In this document: positions 53,029 to 62,800 of the stretch, in pieces | Layout: each line of letters begins with the position of its first letter | Numbering within the stretch: the stretch's first letter is position 1 | Assembly: GCA_934277375.1 (NCBI GenBank) | Contig: CAKQTZ010000009.1 | Location: 1 to 64,000 of the forward strand | Length of the DNA stretch: 64,000 nucleotides | Direction of reading: 5' to 3' | Source: an uncultured Coprococcus sp. | GTDB taxonomy: Bacteria; Bacillota; Clostridia; Lachnospirales; Lachnospiraceae | The notes under the pieces: generated by a model | Database searches by the model: none | What the model was told of the DNA's origin: nothing | Seen by the model: only the letters and a program-made list of their open reading frames with translations | Made by a program: the position numbers and the translations under genes

Positions 53029-53769
53029 ATGCCTTGCTATATTATGCATCTGTGTGAAGGTCAGATAATATACAACTCGATCAAACAGTCAGAAAATGTG
53101 CTGCAGAATTGCCCGGTGGCGGCAGCCCAGCTATCCCTGCCAGACGCCATGGACTCATTTCTGACCGGCACCATCATTCCAGATGCAATAGATGACAAAT
53201 CCATCACCCATTTCAGACCTGCATACCAGGGTGATCTCATCACAAAATATCCAGATGTGGATCACATATTGGAACTTTACCCCTTGTCACATATGACACT
53301 GGCTGATCTGGGTATACTAGCTCATCTGCACATGGACTATCTGTATGTTGAGGAGTTCTGGCCTCATTTTTTCAGATTTGAGGACAAATCTGGCGGCGCC
53401 ACCACAGTGACTTCCGACATAGATCATGTGAGGATGCTGAGGGGGAGCATGGCCGCAAGTGACACACTTATAGATTTCGCCGAGTTTTTCTCCAACAAAT
53501 ATTTCTATGGAGATTACGATATAACTATGCCAATGTTCCGGAGGGACTACCACCCACACATTCCGGTGATATCTCCTGTAGATATCACGGTGTCAGAATG
53601 CCGTTTCTGTTACCTTGATCGTCTGTCTTCAGACATAAAAAACTACATTCTCTCCCCGGCAGCCACCGTACCTCAGAGGTCTACCAATGTATTTCCTTAC
53701 GATGCCCTGAGGGAATTTCTTTCACTTTCTGCAGAACAATTTATCAAAATGCTCAAAGAACATATATAA
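53029..53769 (+). CDS. Hypothetical protein, possibly zinc phospholipase C-like fold
   Basis: A 246-aa protein starting MPCYIMHLCEG, chosen for AAGGAG seven bases upstream. His-rich stretches (LSHMTLADLGILAHLHMDYLYVEEFWPHFF) and the N-terminal M-P-x-x-x-M-H pattern recall zinc-dependent phospholipase C/S1-P1-like proteins, but this is a weak resemblance. No signal peptide is seen, so it would act in the cytoplasm. It is a single-gene unit between ftsH and the giant repeat protein, with its own promoter and a shared terminator. Confidence 0.65.
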   Translation: MPCYIMHLCEGQIIYNSIKQSENVLQNCPVAAAQLSLPDAMDSFLTGTIIPDAIDDKSITHFRPAYQGDLITKYPDVDHILELYPLSHMTLADLGILAHLHMDYLYVEEFWPHFFRFEDKSGGATTVTSDIDHVRMLRGSMAASDTLIDFAEFFSNKYFYGDYDITMPMFRRDYHPHIPVISPVDITVSECRFCYLDRLSSDIKNYILSPAATVPQRSTNVFPYDALREFLSLSAEQFIKMLKEHI

Positions 53770-53773
53770 TAAC

Positions 53774-53835
53774 AAAAAAGCATTCCGTCATCCCGGATCA
53801 CTTTGCATGATCCGAGATGAACAGAATGCTTTTTA
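53774..53835. terminator. Bidirectional terminator between convergent genes
   Basis: AAAAAGCATTCTGTTCATCTCGG (minus) pairs with its near-complement across a short loop; T-runs flank both sides. Confidence 0.95.
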
Positions 53836-53848
53836 TTTCATATCATCC

Positions 53849-56800
53849 TTACTTCACCTTCGCAGTTCTGACTGTCGAATATGAACTGAAATAAGTTTTT
53901 CCTTTATAGCGCTTATATGCTCTGACCTTAAAATAGTATGTCTTGCCTTTCTTAAGTTTGGTCTTTGTATATCTTACCTTTTTCGCACTGTTAAGTGTTG
54001 CGATTCTCTTATATGTTCCCTTCTTTGAAGTTGACATATACACAACATAACCATTTGCGCCCTTAACCCTGCGCCATGCAAGCATTGCCTTCTTGCTTCC
54101 TGCTTTCGCTGTTACTACAGGTGCAACCGGAAGAGTGATGTCTGATATTCCAGCGTATCCTCCCTCAAGAACAGTCTTGCCATTTTTCTTGTATGAGGCA
54201 ACTCTGTACTTGTATTCAGTGCCTGCTGTAAGTCCTGAGCTTATGAATGTAACACTGTTTTTCGATGTTATGGTCTTAATTCTCTTGAATGTCTTACCTG
54301 TATATCGATACACAATATATCCATCAGCACTGCTCACCTTATTCCACTTCATCGTTATCGAACCATTACTTCTGGATTTTACCTTAAGTCCTGTAACCGC
54401 TGCCGGCTTGGTAAGCACGCTTATCTCCACGCCATCGCTCTCGAGAGCCTTACCGTACGCTGATCTATACGCATTTACCCTGAACTTATATGTAGTTCCA
54501 GCACTCAGGTTCTTGATAACCAGCTTGTTATCCGATGATTTCACTGTTGCTGCTGATACATATTTCTTGCTCTTGCTATCATATCTGTATACCTTGTATG
54601 ACTGGGCTCCTGAAACCTTCTTCCATGTGATCGTCACAGTCTTATCAGTCTTTGCTGTACACTTGAGATCAGTAACTTTACCTGTCTTTGTCGCCACATT
54701 CACTGTAAGCTGCTGTCCATATAATACCTTTCCGCCCGAAGTCTTAACATATGCTGCTACTGCAAGTTTATAATTCTTTCCTGCCGAAAGATTCTTCACT
54801 GTATATGCAGTTCCGCTTGTTGAACCCACCGTGACGTATTTCTTCGATGTCTCATCATACCTGTATACCGTATATCCTGTTACATATGGGACGCTATCCC
54901 ACTTAATAGATGCTGTCAACGCCGATGCTCCGGTATATGTAACCTTTGTCATCTTAGCCGGGCTGATATTGAATGTCAGCCTTCTTGTTCCATAGAAGTT
55001 ATTTACACCGGTAACCGTGATGGTTGCAATACCAGGCTTTATATTGTTGCTGTATCTCACCTGATACTGTGATGAATTTACAACTGTATTTCCCATCTTC
55101 ACAGTAACCTTCGGCATGATCTGCTTTCCTGTATATACTATGTTGTTCACAGGTGAAGCTGTCACTGACACCTTGGAGATATCGTATGCCTTTATCTTGA
55201 ACTGTCTTGTCACGCTTCCTCTGTAATCACCTATAAACTTCACTATACATGACGCCTTGTTGGTTCTGTTCACAGATACGTTACTGTTGTTCTTATAGCT
55301 TACAACATAATCTGTACCAGCCTTGAGTACCTTGTTGCCCCATGTTACTTTGATGGAGTTGAACTTTATGGCCGATCCTGTATACACAGCCTCTGCCGGT
55401 ATTCCAGTCACAACAGATGTCTTACTTATATCAATTCTGCTTATAACAAAACTCTTCTTGATAGTGTCTGTGTAACTTCCAACACCTGATATAGTCACAG
55501 TTGCAGTTCCTGCATGTACGTTATCTGCATACTTAACTGTATAATCTGTTCCTCTCTTAAGTGTCTCTCCATCCAGAATAACCTTTATATTCTGGGTTAT
55601 CTGATTTCCTGTGAACGTTTTTCCGGTAATTCCTTCAACCTCTGCACCTGCCATGCTTCTTCTGTTGATTGCAAAATATCTTGTTACGGAATTGCGATAG
55701 TTCCCTATTCCTGTGATAACTATCTTCGCTCTGCTTGTGACCTGTGTATTCATGTCATAACTGAGCACATAGTCTTCACCTTCCACAAGGACCACCGAAC
55801 CATTCCGTACAGTTACTTCAGGCGTTATAGGCTCTCCCGTGTATACCGCTGACGCATTGTAGGATATACTGCAGTTTCTTATGCTTCTCGCTTTTACTGC
55901 GAATTTGGCTGTTATAGTTCCTGTATAGTTACCCTTACCTGTTATAACCATATCGGCAACTCCGACTTCCGTGTTATTGTCGCACTTCACAGTATAGTCA
56001 TCCTCCGACAATACAATTCCGTTTCTGGTAACTGCCACATCCGGTATAACTGCATGGCCAGTATACTCAACATCCTCCACATCTACTTCAGCATCTTCTA
56101 TAGATGCTCTGTCTATCTCAAATTCCGCTGTGATACTGCCACTGTAATTTGAACTCTTTCCTGCTGTGATAACAGCTCTTGCAGTTCCCGCATTTACATT
56201 GTCCTTATACTTAACTGTAAATCCTGCTATCTCTTCATCATTGAGAACAAATGCCCCATCGCTGTCTGCTATGGCTTCTACACCAGGAGTCATGGCTTTG
56301 CCTGTATATGTCATCCTGCTCTTAGTAAGCTGTGCTGACAGATCGCTTACAGGTCTCTTGTTGATCCTGAATGTCACTATCTGCTTGCCCACATAATCGC
56401 CATATCCTGATACAGTTACCGTTGCGGTTCCTGCATTATAATTGTTGGCATATGATACCCTGTAATCCTTTCCAGCAACAAGCTTTGTCTGTCCGTATTC
56501 TACTGTAACCTCAGGTTCTATCTTCTTCTTTGCAAACACCTGATCTGGTATCGCAGATATATCTGCATTCATAATGCTGCTCGGGTTCTTGGTTATAGTA
56601 AATTCTCTCTCGATCTCCCCGGCAAAATTGCCCTTACCGGTTATAACTGCCTTTGCCAGATTCTGTGCATCAGTTGGCTCTGTGTTATTGCTATATGCAA
56701 TCTCATAGTCTACATCCTCAACCAGTGTCACATCGTCAAACAGGATCGTGATCTCCGGCTCTATCTTCTGTCCGGTATATGCCTGACCTGGAATTTCTCC

Positions 56801-59800
56801 CACACTACAATCATTTATATTCCTTCTTGTTATAGCGAAGGACTTAATGATACTGCCTGTATAATTACCATTTCCTAAAATTCTGACTACGGCCTTATCA
56901 GTCATATTCCTGTTTCCACTGTATGATACCGTGTAATCAGTTCCGGCCGAAAGAACTCTGTCGGCATATGTAACTCTGAGTCCTGCAAATGTAATGTCGC
57001 GGCCTGTGTATGTCATGCTGTCGCTCATTCCTGTGACAACCGCATTACTGATATCTGCAGCAACTATCTCGAATGTCCTGCTGACAGTTCCTTCATAGTT
57101 ACCCTTTCCTGCGATGATCACCGTTGCACTTCCTGTGACATCAGTGTTATTTCTATATGTTACTGTATAGTCAGTTCCAACCTTGAGGCTCTTTTCTCCG
57201 TCTGTTACAGTGAGTCTCGGTCTGATCGGGCTGCCAGTGTAACTCTGCTTTCCTATATCAGATACAGTGACATATGAAATGTCTCTAGGTGTGATATCAA
57301 ACTCCCAGGCTGTTGTTCCTGTATAGTTACCGATACCTGTAATCTTAACCTCTGCCTTGTCCTCATCTGTAGTTACGTCAATGTTATTGCTGTATACTAC
57401 AGTGTAATCCTTGTCCTCCTCCAGAGTCTGACTGCCAAGTGTTACTCTTACTGCCGGTGTAAGATGCTGTCCTGTATATCTTGCCGTATCCACTGTCACA
57501 ACTGCATCTGCCAGACTTCTAGGGGTAATGGCAAATTTCTCAGATTTTGTACCTGTGTAGTTATTTATTCCTGTAACCTGAATTACCGCTGCATTTGTCA
57601 CATTCATGTTGTTTGAGAATGTAACTCTGTAATCCGTGCCCTCTATCAGTGTCTTGTCATTGAGTGTAACTGTATAAGAAGGTTTAACTTCACTTCCTGT
57701 ATACATTCCATCGTCAATACTGATCTGCGCACTGTCTATCGGTGCTCCGGTTATTGTAAATGTCTTCTTTACACTTCCTGTGAATCCTTCGCCAGCAAGT
57801 CCGGTAACTGTGACAGTTCCTGTACCTGCATTGATATTCGAAGCATATTCTATCTCTACATTGTCAAGCTCTGTAACTACTATCTTCTTTCCAGCTCTTG
57901 TAACTGTAAGAGATGTGACATCAGGCTTTATCGCAGCCCCTGTATATGTGTATTTCCCTGAACCCAGCGCAATCACCGCACTGCTTATATCCAGAGCCTT
58001 AATGTTAAACGTTGTTGATACCGAACCGCTATATGCATTTATACCCTTTGCTATAACAGTAGCTGTGCCCTCGTCTATATTATTCACATATACAAGTGCA
58101 TAATCTGTACCATTTACAAGCGTCTTGCCAGCAAGCGCCACACTTATTGACGGCTTTATCTGCTGTCCGCAATTGTACAGTTGATCACTTACCTTGCCTA
58201 TCGTGGCCTTGGATATGTCTTCTACCTTCTTCGATATCGCAAATCTGGCACTGCAGCTTCCTGTATAGTTGCCCGTTCCTGTTATTGTTATGACAGCCAT
58301 GCTGGCACTTGTCGTAACATTAACGTTGTTACTGTAAGCCGTCTTGTAATCAGTACCCGCTGTAAGTATCTTAGATCCGTCTCTGACTGTTACTGCAGGT
58401 GTGACTGCCTTGCCTGTATATACCTGGCCATTTACCGCATCTACGCTGCAGGCTCCGATGTTCTTTGCCGTGATCTGGAATGTTCTCTTTACCTGTCCAC
58501 TGTAGTTTCCAGCTCCGCTTATGATCACTTCAGCCTTTGTTGTAACATTCGTATTGTTGCTGTAAGAGATCGTATAATCTTCATCCTCCAGCAGTTCCTT
58601 GCCATCTATTGTGACTTTTATGCCTGTAAGTGTTATCTCCCGTCCGGTGTATACAACACTCTTAGGTACTCCTGTTATCTCTGCCATATCAAGTGTTACA
58701 TTCTGTATGGCAAATGTCTTTACTATAGTTCCGGTATAGTTACCCTTACCTGTTACAGTAACTTTGGCGGCATCTGACACTGCAATATTGTTCTCATACG
58801 TGATGGTATAATCAACTCCTGCAGCCAGCATTTTTCCACCAAGTGCAACCTTTACCTCCGGTCTGATTTCTAAGCCGGTATATCTCTGAGTTGGTATATC
58901 ATTTACAACTGCGCCTGTCAGAGACTTTGCAGCTATATCAAATGTTTTTATAGCTGTGCCCTCGTAATTACCTGTTCCACGTACAACAACCGAAGCCTTT
59001 GAGGTCTCTGTCGTCGCATCCGTGTTATTGCTGTAGTTTATTGTGTAATCAACATTTTCCTTGAGGGTTATTCCATCAACCACAACTGATACTGCCGGAG
59101 TGAGTGCATCTCCTGTGTATACCGCTTCAGCCACCTTTACCTCTGCCTTGCTTATATTCTTAGCACTTATAGCAAAGTGTACAGATGCCTCACCCTTGTA
59201 ATTGCCTGCGCCCTTGACGGTTATCAATGCCGCCTTTCCTGCATTCACATTGTTGCTGTAGACAGTCGTATAATCTCTGCCCTCCACAAGTCTCACACCA
59301 TCCAGGATCACTGTACATTCTGTTGTAACAGGCTTACCTGTATACTCCGCGTCGTCAGCAGTAATACGGGCTCCAGACATATCTGCCTGTGTGATCTCAA
59401 ATGCTGCACTGACACTGCCTGTAAATCCGCTGGACTTTTTAGCTGTCACAGTCACCTGTGCAGCACCTGCATCGATGTTGTTACTGTATGTTACCTTGAA
59501 AGCTTCCATAGAAGTAACTGTCTCTTCTCTGTCGCCCCTCTTCACGGTAACCGATGTAACTGATGGTCTCACAGCCTGACCAGTGTATTCATATGAATCC
59601 CCTGCCAGGTCCACAACTGCCTTTGATATATCCACAGGAAGAATACTGAATGTCGTGCTGACAGATCCAGTGTTCTTATTTATACCATTTACCTGTACTG
59701 TAGCAGTACCTTCTGATGTATTGTTGATATATACAAGCTCGTAGTCCTCATTTCTCGTAAGAACTCTTCCATCATATGTGACTGTCACCTCAGGCTCTAT

Positions 59801-62800
59801 AGCTCTGCCAAAATCATAATACTGCTCCTCAACAGGACTGATAACCGCCTTTGATATATCCACAACTGAAGCAGCTATGGTGAATGTGGTACCTGTGCTT
59901 CCTCTGTAGTTGCCAATTCCTTCTATAAGAATCTCAGCCCTATCAGTTCTGTCTGTGTTGTTCTTGTATGATACCGTATAGTCTTTTCCTGATATGAGCA
60001 CTCTCGCTCCATCCCTGACTACAACCTTCGGTCTGATCTCTGATCCTGTCCATATCTGTCCGCCGACAGGTTCAACGATACACCTTGCAATATTTCTTGC
60101 AGTGATCGCAAATGCTATTCTGACCTCTCCGGCATAGTTACCTGTACCACTGATCACTACATATGCCTTCTGATCATTAGAAGTAACATTGATATTGTTT
60201 TCATAACTTACTGTATAGTCCGAATTCTCCTGAAGTGTCCTTCCACCCACGCGCACGCTGATATCTGAAAATGTTACAGAATCTCCTGTGTAAACAACAG
60301 TCTCTGATACTCCACTCACATCTGCATCCGCTATACTGTAAGCACCTATAACATATGTCTTCTGTATCTTTCCGGTGTAATTACCACAACCGGTTATCGT
60401 CACAACAGCATTTGTTGTAACGTTTTCATTGTTCTCGTACTCAAGGGTATAATCTGTGCCCTCTTCAAGAATCACATCGCCATCTCTTACTGTAACATCA
60501 GGTCTTACTGGTTCTCCATCATATGACTGGGCAGGGATCTCATCAACACTGAGTTTTGCTATATCTTTTGGATTTATAACAAATTCTCCCTTTGTACTTC
60601 CTGTATAATTTTCCTTACCTGTAACTGTCACCTGGGCTCTTGATATTCCTGTTGTCGCCCTGACATTATCACTGTAGCTGAGTGTGTAATCCACATCCGG
60701 CTTAAGTGTTATTCCATCCAGCACTACTGTTACATCTGTGCTGACCGGCTGTCCTGTGTATTCAGCTGATTTAGCTGTCACCACCGCACCAGAAAGCTTT
60801 CTTGCTGCTATTGTAAACTGCTGCTTCTTGCTTCCTGTATAATTACCTTTACCACTTATAACTGCGACAGCTGTCTTTCCTGCATTTACATTGCCGCTTG
60901 CTGTAACAGTATAATCAATGCCTTCTGCAAGGGTCTTTCCATCCAGTACCACATGGCATACCGGCGAAATTGCCTTGCCTGTATATACTGCACTGTCCAC
61001 AGTGACTTCAGCTCTGGCCATAGAGGCTGGTACTATCTTATATGATACACTTGTACTTCCTGTGAAATTCTTTCCATCGGCTCTCACAGCAAGTTCTGCA
61101 TCTCCCACATTTACATTGTCACTACATACTATTGTAAATGCTCCAAGCTCTGTGAGTACCCTCTCTTCATTTTCTCTCACAACGGTCAGTGAGCTGACAT
61201 CTGCTGCCACAGCATTTCCTGTATATTCATACGAATTATTTTCAAGTGCTATCTTGGCATTTGTTATGTCAATAGGCAGAATCCTGAATTTTTTTGTTGC
61301 CTCACCCTTATTCTGGTTGATTCCTCTGACTGTCACCACCGCCATACCCGCATCTGTATTTGATGTGTATATAACACGGTAATCCTCGTCCTTTTTCAGA
61401 TTCTTTCCTGGAAGTGTAACCGTAACATCCGGGGTGATCTCCTCGCCAAAGTTGTAGTACTGGTTCTCTATCTCACCAATCTCCGCAAGCGATATATCAA
61501 AAACTTCCTTAGCTATTGCAAATGTTGCTGTAAGTTTTCCGGTATAATTGCCCTTACCAGTGACGATAACCTCTGCACTATCTCCGATCTGAGTATTATT
61601 TGTATACTTAAGCGTATAATCCGTACCATTTTTAAGGATGATACCGCCATCTCTGACTGTAATCTCAGGTGTTACTTCCTTGCCTGTGTATATCTGTCCG
61701 CCTATGTCATCCACTGTGCAGGACTCCAGGGACTTTGGTGTGATGTCAAATGCTTTTCTGAGCACTCCGCCAAAGTTGCCTATACCCTTTATGACTACAT
61801 AAGCCTTTCCGGTACTTGTTGTAACATTTATGTTGTTCTCATAATCGACGGTATAGTCAGTTCCGGCTTTCAGTTCATTGCTGTTCACCATCACCTTTAA
61901 TCCATCGAATACTATAGCTTTTCCTGTGTATACGACACTGTCTGCAATACCAGACACATCTGCACCCGCTATACTTGCACCGCAGATCTCAAACAGCTTT
62001 GTAACCTGTCCCTTATAGTTGCCTTTACCTGTCACAACAGCCTTGGCCGAATCAGTCTTATCTACGTTATTGCTGTAAGTTACATCATAATCCCTGCCTT
62101 CTGCAAGTACAGTATCGCCTATCTTGACGACAACTGATGGACGAATCTGACTGCCTGTATACTCCTGAGCCTCTATATCCTCCACATTCTCTGCGGTGAT
62201 CTCTCTTGCAGTTATTTCAAATGGAACGACAAGCTTTCCTGTATAATTACCTATAGCCTTTATTATCGCCGATGCCTTTTTCTCTTCGGTTGTAACATTT
62301 CGGTTGTCTTCATACGACACTGTATAGTCTTTTCCTGATACCAGTATCGCTGTGCCTACCTTGAGTGTTACATCCGGTGTGATATCTGCACCGGTATATA
62401 CCTGATCAGGTATTGTACACTCACCATCAGCTATGCTTCTCGGCAATATCTCAAATTTCCGTTCTCTGACTCCCGTGTAATTGCCGGTTCCTGTCACAGT
62501 GATAAGCGCATTCTCGCCTGCATCCACATTGTTCTTTCCAGATACAGTGTAATCAACACCCTGTTTCAGCTCTCTCTCTCCGAGTACAACCTTTACCTCA
62601 GGGATGACTGTAGCTCCAGAGTACTCTGCCAATCCCGTCTCTATAACCGCATCAGCTATGCTCATCTTTGTTATGATGAACTCTCCTCTGGCTGTTCCTG
62701 TATAATTCACACACTTTTCTGCAGACACAAGGACCTCTGCGGTGCCGGCATCTGTGTTCTTATTGTATGTAGTTATAAAATCTGTCAGGACGTTTATAAT

